A program made the translations under genes and the position numbers. Below are positions 10,956 to 22,510 of a stretch of DNA of 64,000 bases, piece after piece; position 1 is the first letter of the stretch; every line of letters starts with the position of its first letter. The stretch spans positions 24,289,229 through 24,353,228 of the forward strand of contig NC_051433.1 in NCBI RefSeq assembly GCF_001649575.2, given 5' to 3'. The notes beneath the pieces are model-generated. The model worked only from the letters and a program-made list of their open reading frames with translations, had not been told where the DNA came from and ran no database searches. This DNA comes from Kryptolebias marmoratus (Eukaryota; Chordata; Actinopteri; Cyprinodontiformes; Rivulidae).

Positions 10956-11081
10956 TTAGAGGAAGTATTCGGGGTACTTGTACGGTGACAGACATTTGGA
11001 CTTGCCCCTCTCGATGGTAATGCAGGACAGATTGGGCAGGCAGGGGCACGTATGATGAAGCCTTTTCCCAAAGAAAGGAAC
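10956..11081 (-). CDS. prok2: prok2 coding exon 3
   Basis: Preceded on the minus strand by CCCTCCTTCCAG (acceptor). It encodes 41 residues from [16 protein letters not shown] to the C-terminal PYKYPEYFL and a TAA stop, and carries the last four cysteines. The tail after the final Cys is 11 residues, longer than the four I recall for human PROK2. Confidence 0.92.
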   Translation of the reverse strand, partial: VPFFGKRLHHTCPCLPNLSCITIERGKSKCLSPYKYPEYFL

Positions 11082-14000
11082 CTGGAAGGAGGGCATAAAG
11101 ATTTGGTTTAAAATGTAACTCTTTTTCTCTAGTCAATGAATGCAGATTTAGACACACAGGGTAAAAGTATTATTTTCAACATATTTATAAAAGAGGAAGA
11201 TTCACTCTAGGTATTTTTCAAAAACAGACTTTTCTGCCTTTGCACCTCCCATGCTCTAGAAACCTAAACAATAATGGAGTCGTTTTTAGCCATGTTTTTT
11301 TTTTTCATCTTGTTTTATCCCATCACTATTAAACTTTGATTGTGTGCTTAATCATTTAATCCATTAAATCATTCTCAGTTCTGTCATTCTGAAGCACCAG
11401 AGCTGTATTTTTTTGTGAATTGTTGCCTCTTTATTAATTTGCTATTGTATGGAAACATGTATGTATTTGCAACGTGACGCTATATACATTGTTTGCAGTT
11501 GCAAAATAAAATGCACGTCGAAGTGCTTGTGACAAAAAAAACCCCGTGATTGTTCAGCCATGGTACAGAGCTTCTCTTCGGCTTCACTGGAGGTTTTCTC
11601 CCTTAGCTCTCTCTTGTGACACCCGTGTTACCATTTGACAGGTGTACCGCCCCGTACAAACTCCCCTCCTGTCCTTGGAGTTGGACACGTCGGCAGGGGC
11701 TGAGCGCTTAACACCACTTCGGACTTGCCTCACTGAATAAGTGGATAAAATGATAATACTGTCACTTTATTGTGTCTGATTGAGCAACAACAAGTCTATG
11801 ATGCCCATATATGTCCAGCGGTGCACCCACACCACACTAATTATTAATCTACAGTTTGTTTCTTTTTTCTCCAACTCCTAAAATCTGTGCAGAAATACAC
11901 ACAGACTGCCACAGACTCTCTGTGTCTGCTGCTTGCAAAGAAAACACAACCTAACCTGCTTGTGTTTTTAGGCAAACTATTAGTTATTTTAGGGAGCTTT
12001 ATTCCTGGTTTGGACAGGACCGCATCTTAAAGTTTCTATTGTCTCGAATTCCAGGATTATTCATAAAACACCTGGAGCTGCAGCCCCGAATGTCCAGGTC
12101 TAAAAACCACAGCAGGGATGAATATTAAGTTTTGAAAAAACCTGTCCAGATCCGCCTATTTTTAATTCAAGTGTTCTCTAGTAGATTCAATAATAAACAA
12201 GGAGCTCGCTGCCAAGCTGGGTGCAAAGCAGGTTTAGGCTGGTACAATGTGGGTGGAGGTAGGCAATGGAATAATGTGCATGGCCTAGAATATAGTTTTG
12301 CAAGCCACACACAGAAATAGACTGTGATTTTCACTGCTTAATGGTTTCTTGATTAAAAACACTCAGAATTCAGTGTGACTGGAGCAGGAAAACATTTCCT
12401 TATTTTCTAATTTCTACTATTTTTGAGTCACCAACTTTTCTCCAACATTCTCAGTGAGATACTGGTTTTGATAACTGAGAGGAAACTGTAAAAAATGTTT
12501 TAGCCAATCCTCATAACGTTTTTTATTTTTTAGTATTTTAATGTCACTAATGTAGACATTCTTGCCACCTAGTGGCACAGTTTGGGTACTTCAGCTTTTT
12601 TGTTAGAATTGTGCAAAGAAAACTAAAATATAAACAGAGAAAAAAAATATTTGTTTAAAAAAGTATCTGGAGTGTAGACAAGGCCTTGGGTGTCCTGCTG
12701 CCTATTTAAGGTAGATTTTATTGTTTAAAAAAGATAGGAAACAACAGCAGTTCCTGTTAATTAGTATGAGGACCACAGTGTCATTATAGGATAGTCTCAC
12801 ATTGGCAGGAATGTTTCAGTCTAAAGTTTTCAGACTGAAAGAGATCTCAAATATTCTTTTGCCAGATTAAAAATAAGTTTATGCTGATAGAACCAGAATA
12901 TCAAAGAATGCTTCAAAAGGAAAAAAAAAAAAAAGAGGACTCGGAATGATGCATCTTTAAACCATGAGTTTATATCTGAATATTTAGTCCCAAGTGTCAG
13001 CTCACAGACTTTACGCTTGGTATATCAAGAAAATTATCTTGTGTTTTTGGCTACAAACTCATCATAAAAAAATATGAATTTAAAATAAAATTAAAGATGC
13101 CACACTTGTCTGAAAGAACATTTTTCACAGATCAGAGAGAAGCCCCTCACCTTGTGGCTCAGAGGATGACAGTCGTCTCCTTCCCGTCCCATGGGCATGC
13201 ACATACGCAGACTGGGGATCCATAAAGTCACCGCACAGCACATCCCTCCTCCACACTGGGAGTCCCTCTCACAGGCCTACACACACATTTAAATCCACAC
13301 AGTTAATATTTAAAGACGCTGCAGGTGGTTCAGAATTTGAAAATCAAACTCCACGATCCAAAGGAAACACCTCCGGCTATAAAACAATTCACTTATGGAG
13401 AGCTGGGATGAGACGCTGGGCGACAGCTCTCGCTTCAGATGAGATGAAGGGAATACTATGAGGAGGACAGCAGTGATTTTAAGTGACAGACGCAGATGAA
13501 AATCACTCTGTGTTTTATGGCGCCTCAGTTTTTCCCATCAGCTCAAGGTACGAGAGCTGTCATGACAGACACGACAATTTCTGTCACCACAGGTTTTGAA
13601 TGAAATTTACATTTATAGAGTTATGTAGCGTAGGATTAGCATTGGAAAATCTTATAATCTTTAATTTTTTTAGCTGTATTCATTGCTATTTATTTAAGAA
13701 AAGAACAGTTTCTTGTACATTTGCCTTGTTTTAAAGAGAAGCCAAAAATATGAAAATGTTTTCCTATTTTATTTTGTTTTTATGTATTTTCAGCTCACAT
13801 TCTTTTACTATACAGAGCTTTCATCATGACTTCAACTTCTTTGTTTAATTATTTGATATAATATTTTAAGCTGGAGAGAGGTACACCTAAAGTTTTAGCT
13901 AAAGCACATATGGTATAATATTCCTTCTGTGTCAGTCTTTTCTTAGAAGAAATGTTATATTTTCATTGTTTTTTCTGCTTTTTGGAAGAGCTGAAAGTGT

Positions 14001-14207
14001 TCATTCTTAAAAGTCATCCAGCATTTATGTTAGTTCTACACATTTACCCTTAATACAAGACAGCAAAAAAGGCACTTTTTAATTAAAGAGCTTCCCGTTT
14101 CCTTGTGAGGTATCTACCTGTAAGCCTTCACTTACCCCTGTGATGATGGCTGAAGATCCATGGGACACCAAGAACAGGGAGAGGAGCAGAGGGACGAAGG
14201 ACTTCAT
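10956..14207 (-). CDS. prok2: prokineticin, secreted AVIT-family peptide, three coding exons
   Basis: Joining 14207-14136, 13276-13151 and 11081-10956 on the minus strand gives a 107-residue precursor. All junctions are phase 0 with GT..AG introns of 859 and 2069 bp. Residues 1-19 form a hydrophobic signal peptide ending HGSSA-type (cleavage expected before A20). The mature peptide starts AIITGA, has all ten cysteines of the prokineticin fold, Trp at mature position 24, and the family blocks [24 protein letters not shown] and [20 protein letters not shown]. Prokineticins activate the GPCRs PROKR1/PROKR2 and act in circadian output, olfactory and GnRH neuron development and angiogenesis. SQCGGGMCC and VPFFGKR favour PROK2. 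The ERD and SHK residues and the longer tail after the last Cys recall PROK1. Adjacency to gpr27 decides for prok2. An alternative basic exon like that of mammalian PROK2L was looked for in the second intron and not seen. Confidence 0.9.
13151..13276 (-). CDS. prok2: prok2 coding exon 2
   Basis: Flanked by a TAG acceptor and an AAG|GTGAGG donor on the minus strand. The 126 bases encode 42 residues, [16 protein letters not shown] through HPLSHK, with six cysteines including the CC pair and the tryptophan of the LW motif. Phase 0 at both ends. Confidence 0.93.
14136..14207 (-). CDS. prok2: prok2 coding exon 1 (signal peptide and AIITG)
   Basis: Encodes 24 residues starting [17 protein letters not shown] and ending AIITG, followed by the donor GTAAGTG. 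An exon boundary directly after the ITG residues, phase 0, is the expected arrangement for this family. Too short to appear as a stand-alone open frame. Confidence 0.92.
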
Positions 14208-14344
14208 GACGAAGAGCTGTCTTTGTGTTCCTTTTGCCGTCCGATGTGAACAGTAAGGATGCTGCGGACCTCACTGCGTGTGCATCTGTGACAGACCTCA
14301 GAGAAAAGTGGCCTCCAAACTCGTGCGATGAAGGCTGGTGGAAG

Positions 14345-14356
14345 GTTTTATAAACC
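14345..14356 (-). promoter_or_regulatory. TATA-like box of the prok2 promoter
   Basis: The minus strand reads GGTTTATAAAACC about 140 bases upstream of the prok2 ATG. That implies a start site near 14315-14325 and a 5' leader of about 110 bases. It is the only good TATA element in the proximal region. Confidence 0.55.
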
Positions 14357-14359
14357 CAG

Positions 14360-15260
14360 CCTGCCTTTCAGAAACTATGTGACTCACTCACACTAGCAAC
14401 CCCTTGCAGGAACAGCTAAAAAAGAAGACCAAGGTAAACTTTGAAACGACAATGAGCCTGCCGCTTTTATGCCAGTAATGAAGTCCTCACATATGCTAAA
14501 GCTGACCAGGGATCAATGCTAACCTATTCAAAATTTCTCATATTTTTTCCTCCGTGCAACATTTGTTTCCTCCTTTTTACACGTTTTCAGGCTTCAAGGC
14601 CAGTTTTGAAATATCCTTTGAAATCTACTCAGGAGTGCTCAAAGCAACTGAAAGAGCAGACATTTCTGCAATCAGTACACTGTTCACAATACTTTAGAAC
14701 CTATTAATGATTTTAAACTACAATTTCTGATTGTTCTAAGTCATAAAAAAGTCTTTTGTAAGTATTGTAGAAGAAAATATACCTTTGTGAATAAAAATAA
14801 AGTGTAGCAGCTCTTTACATTTTAGAATAAGTGTAAAGTTCTTCTTGTCCTATCAGTCAGACAAACTAGGACTTCTGACTGAAAATGACTAAAAGCTTTC
14901 AAATAACTTCAAAAGTTGCATTTGCTGAACTATCTGTAAAAAAATCGACCTGCACAGTTGAACACCGTTGCCAGAAATCTTTGAATCCCATCAAAACAAA
15001 TTATTGCGAAACAACTGAAAATAGAAATACTCTTGTGAACTTTTGTATACTGTGTGAATGTAATGATGTGCAGAATCTCCAGAAGTCACGTGTTTTTGAC
15101 TGAAGGCACTTCAAAAGTAGCTGACTGACATGGCCAATCAACTATTTGAGAGCTAAATTTGTCCTCATCCTCAGTCTGGCAGACTGACAGCGACAAGTGA
15201 GTCATGCAGGATGACGAGAATTCATTCAGCCACGTACCATAAATGTTTTATGTTTTAGTA
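14360..15260. other. prok2 upstream region, nothing further identified
   Basis: AT-rich sequence that may hold distal prok2 control elements. No repeat family or exon recognised. The 60-70 codon frames here are chance. Confidence 0.4.
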
Positions 15261-15680
15261 CAGGGGTCTCCAACATGGTAGCTCGTGAAAGGGTCATCCC
15301 TATGTTCCCCTATGTTATGTTCCCTAATGTTCCTACATCCCCTATTGTTCCCCAGTACAATTCCACGATGCAACGTCTGCACTGTAATTCAGTATTTTTT
15401 TTCATTTGTATTGAAAAACATTTGAAGGGAGAGCTATGCATCTTTCATGACTTTCATTATTAACCCAGGGAGAACACAAGTACCGGGGAACATAGGTGCT
15501 CATGAGGTCTTTTAAAGGGCTGCTGAAAAATCAGGATTAGTGAAATTTGAGTTGTCACTGGCAAAACAAACTTAGATTTATATCCAATCAAATGAATTGA
15601 TTGATTGTTACATAAAAAGGTGATGGGACATAAAGGATAATTTGACAATTAGTTGTCAATCAAATGGTTACTCTGCTGGT
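15261..15680 (+). mobile_element. left end of a hAT element
   Basis: CAGGGGTCTCCAACA at 15261-15275 is a typical hAT terminal sequence. It is followed by a region containing GGGAGAGCTATGCATC at about 15428, and then by the transposase remnant. No matching right terminus was found down to 17.5 kb, so the element is decayed or truncated. Confidence 0.5.
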
Positions 15681-16860
15681 AAGCTTGAGAAATCAGTGCT
15701 GATGTCATGTGAGATGGGCAGAAACCATAATCATATAGCAAGTAGCCATCTCAATAAGAAGCAAAAAAACATAATTTTCATGGGGAATGGGAAGCATTCT
15801 CTTAATGTTTCTAACAAATGTGTGGGTCTGAACTGCGGTGCAACTGTGTCAGTCAACGTGGAGCACCGTTATACCAAAGTTCACAGCAACTTTTCGTGGG
15901 ACTTTCCTCTGGGTAGCAATCTTCAAAAAGACAAGGTAAAGGAACTAAAAATATTGCTTCAGAGACAACCGTCCCTTTTCACCAGACCTACAAAGACCCC
16001 CAACGCAGCAGCAGAAGCTTCGTTTGAAGTGGTGTACATCTTAACCAAGCACAAAAAGCCCCTTCACCGATGGCAGGATTATAAAGGAGGTTTTGACCTC
16101 TGTTCTGGGACCACAAATGCAGGACAGAAATTTTGCCTGCTATTGCTGATGTGCAACTCTGTGCTAATACTGTGGCAGGGAGAATATCTGTGCTGTCTGT
16201 GAATGTGCTAAAACAGCTGGAATCGGACATGGACAGGTGCAAATGGTTTGATCGGTCTGTCGGCGCAAGCAATACACCCCAGCTAGCTGTTGTTGGGGGG
16301 TTTTTCCGGATGGTATTTGATGACTTTTCCACCAAAGAAGAGTTTTCAGCCTTACTTCCACTCAAATCAACAACCAAGGGGAGTTAATATTTAATCTACC
16401 GTGAAGGACGACATAGTAGCAGAAAGGTCTCCGTAGAAAAGCTGGTGTCTGTGACAACTGATGGAGCTCCTTCTGTGACAGGTTGTCAATCAGGATTTAT
16501 TGTGCATGCAGAGCGGACCCAGACTCTCCCAAGTTTCTCAACTATCATTGCATCACTCACCAACAGGCTATAGGTGCAAAGGTTATGGGATTTGACCACA
16601 TTGTGTTGTTAAGATCAACTCCATTTGAGCAAAGGCATAGCAACACCAGGGCTTCAAGCGGTTCCTGGAGGAATGCTGGAGAGCATGGGGACCTCTTCTT
16701 TTTGATGTCCAATGGCTGAGCGTGTAAGATACTGCAGCACTTTCTTTCCTTGCTGGGTAAGATCAGGGCTTTTATGGTTGCTACTTGACCTTGCTTTCCT
16801 GACAGATGTAACAAAGAAAATTACCCAACTGAATCTACTGTTACAAAGGAAAGCCCTGTG
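15681..16860 (+). pseudogene. hAT transposase pseudogene of the GTF2IRD2/ZBED5-like group
   Basis: Three successive frames read parts of one protein. First comes a block with SLFTRPTKTPNAAAEASFEV and ILTKHKKP (about 15960-16065). Next is a block with QLAVVGGFF, FDDFSTKEEFSALLPLKS (about 16280-16380). Last is a block with TTDGAPSVTG, LNYHCITHQQAIGAKVMGFD (about 16455-16605), ending in a degraded FLSLLGKIRAF. These are signatures of the hAT transposases that gave rise to host genes such as GTF2IRD2 and ZBED5. A frameshift near 16065, a stop at about 16385 and further breaks near 16610 make it non-functional. The N-terminal zinc finger is not clear. Confidence 0.8.
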
Positions 16861-18195
16861 AACAGGAAGAATGAGTGTGTTTTGTTATAATCTTTATGAT
16901 ATTAAATTAAAACCAAACAAAATACTGGAAGGATTATGAGACTTCAGCCAACTGGAACACATACCTATATTGTATGGGTTTGAACCCCACTGATTGTCGC
17001 TATAATTTACACCCAACCATCATATCACCAATTTGTGAACGTCATCAATGACAAATTAAGATAATATAAACCCAAATGAAGGATGCGCTTAGGAATTAAT
17101 GTTGTTTTTAGGGTGAGGTAGCAAAATAATTAGGCATACGCCAAAATTTCTTAATGTGTCATTAATGTGCAGACACAGATTTATCATCAAACAAGCCTTC
17201 TTTTATACTGGTCTTTGCAAACATTCCTGCTAATTCATAAAAATGAGACTAATTGTTCAAAAATGTCAAACAAGAAAAAAAGTCTAAATAATAATTTAGA
17301 TGGGCTTTTTTTTTCTCTCAAGCTCTTCACTGGGCTTGTTCTTCATTGAGCAGAGATTACTAACTGAAATGTGTTTGTGTGTCTTTCATGCTAACAGTTG
17401 TGATCTGATGAAGAAAAAGAGACAGGAAGGAGTGCTTGCATCCTAAAAACAAGCCAGTTCTCTTGTTGAATACTTGGGAGAGGCATATAAAGAGTCTAGA
17501 TTACCTCATAAAATACTGAATTTCACAAAAGCCGTTATTGTTCTCTCATCATCTGGCTGTATCTTTCTCTACTTACTGCGGTCTCATAAGATTTTCATCT
17601 ATGCATGTTGAAAAGACAGAGGCAGGAAGGTTATGATGGATTTTGAAAGTTAAATACTCTTCACCAGAGCTTCACCTTCTTTGATGCCATGATGCCTCTG
17701 CACTGTGCTTCCTAATTGTCCTCCTTCCTTGTTTTGTGTAACATATGTCACCATCTATTGTTCACAGACTATATCTTGATGATGTTGTTTTCTGTAATAG
17801 ACTTGGCTAAGTTCATTACTGGTTAATTTTTAATGTAAAGGCATTGCAAAAAGTTTGCTTTAGGGATCAAAACCTTTGTTTTTCCTTTGAACTACCACAT
17901 CATTGCCCAGGTTAAGAATTAAGATTCTAACAAAGCAACTCAGGTGCTGTGCCTCATTTTGCTTCCCTAGTATACATCCATTGCTACACTGGCACGACAT
18001 AAATGTTGTCAAAATAACAATTGAGGACTGGCTGCACAAAAATGGAAAGACACAAGCTAGCTGCTGAGGGAATGTATGAATGTGGTGAAGTTTAACCAAA
18101 GTTTCTTTATTGTTTGGTTACATAAATGTCATGCTTCTGTATATGGCCTCTTAAATATCTATCAATTCATTCATCTTCAACTGCTTATCCATGGT
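16861..18195. other. intergenic sequence, nothing identified
   Basis: AT-rich sequence without recognisable exons. The right end of the neighbouring hAT element may be hidden here but was not found. Confidence 0.4.
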
Positions 18196-18860
18196 TGTGT
18201 TGTGGAAGCAACAGCCCCAGGAAGGAAGCCCAGACATCCCTTTCCCCAGCGACACTCTCCAGTTCAAGCTGAGGGATTCCAAAGCTCCCAGGCCAGAGAG
18301 GATATATAATCCCTCCAGCGAGTTCTGGGTTTGCCCCGAGATCTCTTCCCAGTGGGACGTGGCGGGAAAACCTCCAAAGGGAGGCTTCCAGGAGGCATCC
18401 TTTTCAGACCCACCTCAACTGACTCTTTTTGATGAGAAGGAGCACTGGCTTTACTTATCTCTAGGGCTGAGCCACCTTATGAAGAAAGCTCATTTCAACC
18501 GCTTGTATCCGGGATCTTGTCTTTTCAGTCATGATCCAAACCCCATGACCATAGGATGAGGGTTGGAACGTAGATGGACCAGTGAATTCAGAGCTTTGCT
18601 TTTTCACTCAACTTTCTTCACTACAACAGATCAAAGTAATGTCCACATTACTGTGGACAAGGCCTCAATCTGTAGATTCATCTCCCACTTCATCACTCTA
18701 ACAAGACTCCAAGATACTTGAACTCCTCCGCTTAAGGGGGAGATCCACCTCCGACCCAGAGGGAGCGTTCCACCATTTTTCCAGTTGAGAACCATGACCT
18801 CAGACTTGGAGCTGACTCTCATCCCAGCCGCTTTACACTCACCTCTAAAATACTTCATAT
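18196..18860 (-). mobile_element. non-LTR retrotransposon remnant (RTE/Rex-like reverse transcriptase C-terminus)
   Basis: On the minus strand the residues SKSEVMVLNWKNGGTLPLG, RIGA/IEALSTVM-type and RIQAVEMSFL-type segments, and the RWFGHL..MPPG and GKPRTRWRDYI blocks, occur in the order expected for the C-terminal part of a fish RTE/Rex-type reverse transcriptase. Several frameshifts and stops are present. The 122-codon plus-strand frame at 18191 is just the antisense of this element. Exact clade assignment is uncertain. Confidence 0.75.
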
Positions 18861-19315
18861 TAAAACAAACAAAAAAAAAGTTTCCAAAAGAATGTTTCCA
18901 ACTTCCCTCCTTGACCTTTTATACTGTACCTGTAGCACTGTCTAATTGTATTTTTTAATCTTTAATGCTGTAATGAATGAGTAGTTTGCAAGTAGATGTC
19001 ATTGCTAGGTTTAGACAGTGCACTTTAGGAACTTAAGAGTCAAGGTGCTGAATGGTTCAGCGTGACATCTAAGAGAAACACAGTTTTTTAGAACAAAAGA
19101 AAGAGATGTATGAGTCGAAAAAGAAGCCAGAAACCATCATACTGTGATGCAGCTGAGTTAATACAGTACTGTGCCACTGCTCTGTTATTTTGAGCTGTCC
19201 AATTAAAACGAGCTCACAAATTCCAAACAAAATTTTAAACTACAAATTTATCATATTCTGACTAAGTTATTTTTTATTTTACATATTTGTTGACTTTTAT
19301 TTATATATCAAAAAA
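18861..19315. other. intergenic sequence, nothing identified
   Basis: No exon or recognised element. Confidence 0.4.
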
Positions 19316-19665
19316 AGCATAAATGTGTTTGTTTGTCTGTACAATTAACAAAATATCTCATGAACCAGAGGACAGATTTTGATGAAACTCTCAGAAAGTC
19401 TTCACTGGATAAACATCTACAATTCATTAACTTTTGGAGTCAGTCCCATTAAAGACAGCCGTCACAGTTAAGCAAGCTTAGCAAACACAAATATGGCTAT
19501 GACTGGGTGAAACTGTATAGATATTGATCTCAATAGGTGTGGTAGTAGTTGAGAGTGATCCCCTAGAGACACACTAAGCTCTAGCTGGTTGAATTAAAGC
19601 TCTGTCATGAAAGGTGGAGCACAATATTCAGTCCTTCAAAGAATTCTAAGCCCTTAATTGCTGTT
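19316..19665 (-). repeat. tandem-unit repeat family, single-unit copy, minus orientation
   Basis: Carries 'acaaaatatctcatgaacca', 'gaaactctcagaaagt', 'aacttttggagtc', 'gtggtagtagttgagagt' and 'catgaaaggtgg' in the reverse order and strand relative to the copy at 8.7 kb. It ends with the degraded palindrome TCCTTCAAAGAATTC. Confidence 0.75.
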
Positions 19666-19674
19666 TTCATCATA

Positions 19675-19835
19675 TGCTGGTGTAGATTATCAGTCATCCA
19701 GGACATGGCAAATCCCAAAAAATCCAAATCAATTCTGAGAAAGCTCCTCAGATGAGAAGCGAAACATCTTCAGCTACCGGTAGAAGTCCAGTTGTTTTTG
19801 TTCTAAATCATTTTTTGGATTTGTTTTCATCATAT
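19675..19835. repeat. dispersed repeat fragment
   Basis: Contains 'cagatgagaagcgaaacatc' and 'agaagtccagttgtttttgt', phrases that I recognise from a high-copy fish repeat. I cannot assign its class. Confidence 0.45.
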
Positions 19836-21274
19836 TTAGCCTATTTTGTTTTCCAGTTTATGTTAAACATTATTTCACCTGGTTTTTAGGTCAGCTGAAT
19901 CAAATGTACAAAGTAGTTGTTTCAGTCATGCTCAGCAAGTTTTAAGATGGTTATAGCTTTGTAAGCTAGCTAAAGTTAATCATAAACAAATGTTTACTAT
20001 AGTCAACACCAGTTGTTTATTACAATCAAGTAAAACTTGAATGTATGTGCAACCCTTTTTGCACAAGCTAGCAGCAGTGTCTTTTACAGCTATCAATTAG
20101 GTTGACCTGTGTTGCTCGTATTTAATAGTGTAACCTTCATAAATATTGGCAAACTTATAAACACAGTTCAGCAGGTCAAATAAAGTTGAGGGCATCAAGT
20201 AGCACAAAATCAACTATCTTATTGTTTCCTAAAACTTTTGAGGAGGCAGGATTTCATTTGGTTAGAAACTGAAAAAGTGGAAATAGAAGTAAAACAAAAG
20301 TGTCCTAAATTATGTATATTTCTCATTTATCTGTTTGTGTGAATTTTGACATCAACAGAGCATTCACTGGCACTGAGATTACAAAAAAAAGGCCTTGCAG
20401 CTTTTCAGTATGCATGAGGCGTTTGCACCAAAGGAACAGTCATTGAAAATTCAATGTGAGTTTGGTCTGCAATTATTTTCCTCTTTCTTTCTGTCTGATT
20501 AAAATTTTTCAGTGGGCGAGTGGAGAGAATGATGCTGTGCCACGTCGTTGTGTAGTTTTTAGGTGCCTGGTGAGTCAGTTGATTTGGTTCTACGGCAAAA
20601 GGAAGGAAAATTAAAAAAAATCTAACGGACCTATATTTATGCAAAAGAAAATATAAACTCCCAAGCTGTCCGTGTGAATTTATTGCACTAATTTGATTTT
20701 AAAAAGATTCTGTTAAAGATGTATACTCAGAATAATTTTCTTTCATGATATAAAACATGACAAAAAACTTTGCCAACTTGTTTACTATTTGATGCTGTTT
20801 TAACAGAGCTCCTAAATACTGAAGACTTTCTGAGTGTCATCCTCACAAAACAATTAATACCCATCTTCATTAAGTTAATGAAAAACAACAGCAACAACAA
20901 AAAAGAGCTCATTACCTGTAAACAAATTCTTGACATGCAGTTTTTCAAAGTGTTGTGAAAGATGCACATCACAGTCTGGATGTCCAATAGGGACAGAGGT
21001 GGATTTTCTTACAATGAAACAAATTTATTAGCAAAGTAAAAATTAATTACAATTATCCGACAAGATAAAAATGCTAATGAAATCATTCAGTGTATGAATA
21101 GCTCTAGATTTCAACCAAGAGTATAAAACCAAAACTACAGCTGCTTGACAGTTCTTAAGGATGGCTTATAAGAAAATAAGGAAACTACTCTAAGGGATGG
21201 CAAATCTGTACCCAATGACACACACAGCAACTTAGGATGTAACAAATAAGAGTGTGATTACCACTATCATGTAT
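19836..21274. other. intergenic sequence, nothing identified
   Basis: AT-rich, with a few short A runs. The overlapping opposite-strand frames at 20727-20987 have no domain and are chance. Confidence 0.4.
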
Positions 21275-21616
21275 CAGGTTGGGTGTGTAGGTTGGAACCC
21301 AGAGGAGCTCAAAAGTAAACTGATTTATTAAAAAGAACAAAACAAAAAAAGCTGACATGGCAGCAATCAAAAACATACTAAACAGCAGATCATAGGGAAG
21401 AAGAGGAGGGAGACATGAGGTGAACCAGATAGTGCATGACAGCAACAATAATCCAGCAAGGTTATGATGAAAATACAAAGGCTGATGACGAGGAAGTGGA
21501 AACAGGTGATTGATTATCAACTAGGGTTCGGTGCAGATGGGCGTGGCACAGGGAACACAAGGAACAAATTAAACAAGGATCACAGAAGAAAATAACAAAA
21601 TAACAAAATCCTGACA
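21275..21616 (+). repeat. TGTCA/TGACA-ended dispersed repeat, copy 1
   Basis: Purine-rich stretch containing 'gaacccagaggagctcaaaa', 'tttattaaaaagaac', 'agctgaca', 'aacaggtgattgattatc' and 'gatgggcgtggca', closing with CCTGACA at 21610-21616. The same landmarks occur in order in the copy at 52.8 kb. Probably a non-autonomous DNA transposon; the left end is unclear. Confidence 0.5.
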
Positions 21617-21717
21617 TCATGCAAAAAGGGAGGGAGGGAAGTTGAACTTGTCAGGCACCTGACTAAAACTGGTTGTTATTTAAATAATACAGAAAAAATC
21701 CATGCAAGAGAAAAATG

Positions 21718-22510
21718 GTCAGTTCAGTTTATTTATGTAGCAGAAATCTCCAAAGTCATCTTAGGACATTGTAAAAAAAAAGTTCAAATCAAAAATACAA
21801 TTTAAATACACATACAAATTTAATTACAGTCACTTGAATTCCTATTAGAATACAATATATTCACATACAGTACATTGCAGTATTAAACAGGAAAAAACCT
21901 CCAGCAGAACCAGAACCAGGCTCAGGATGGGAGGACATCTGCCTCAACTGGCTGGGGTTTGAGAGGACAGGAAAGAGACACAAACACACAATGACCGGTA
22001 CAGGTGTAGTTTCTAGGGGAAGAAAAACAAAGAAAAGTACATGTTAAAGATAGGAATAACTACAAATACAAACATGGAGAATAGAGCAAGTAAAGACAGC
22101 AGCAGAGTGAGGAAATATGTTCAGTTTGTCCTCCAGCAGTCTAAACTTATAGCAGCATAACTAAGGGATAGCTCAGGAAACCCAAGCTAAGCCTAACTAT
22201 AGGATTTATCAAAAAAGAAAGTCTTAAAAGTAGACAGGATGTCAGCCTCAAGGACAGAAACTGGAAGTTGGTTCCACAAGAGTGGAGCCTGATAACTGAG
22301 AGCTCTGCCTCCCATTTTAGAAACTCTCATCAGAACTCTGGCAGCAGCATTTTGGATCAGCTGAAGACCTTGAGAGTTTACTGGAATCCAAGATAAAAAA
22401 AAGAAATACAACAGTCCAGTCTAGACATGATAAAGGCATGGACCAGTTTTTCTGCATCATTTTGGGACAAGATGTTTCTAATTTTAGTGATATTACACAG
22501 GTGGAAGAAA
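21718..22510 (-). mobile_element. L2-like LINE remnant with internal deletion
   Basis: Minus-strand translation gives an AEKLVHAF/MSRLDYC-type block (about 22500-22400), then GLQLIQNAAARVL (about 22370-22325), then GGRALSYQAPLLWNQLPVSV with a SFK-type tail (about 22310-22200). These are C-terminal landmarks of L2-clade reverse transcriptases. About 80-100 residues normally between NAAARVL and the GGRAL block are missing. The 3' tail (21718-21760) has the 'cagtttatttatgtagc' and 'aaagtcatctt' signature seen again at 42.95 kb. Confidence 0.8.

Noticed and set aside
10729..11157. 142-codon minus-strand frame over prok2 exon 3
   Set aside because: Reads exon 3 in the wrong phase and runs through the intron; the true product uses spliced phase-0 exons.
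11082..13150. alternative basic exon of a long prok2 isoform
   Set aside because: No minus-strand segment with good splice sites and a Lys/Arg-rich phase-0 reading was found in the intron.
16861..17500. right terminus of the hAT element starting at 15261
   Set aside because: No inverted match to CAGGGGTCTCCAACA was visible.
18191..18559. 122-codon plus-strand frame
   Set aside because: Antisense of a reverse transcriptase remnant on the minus strand.
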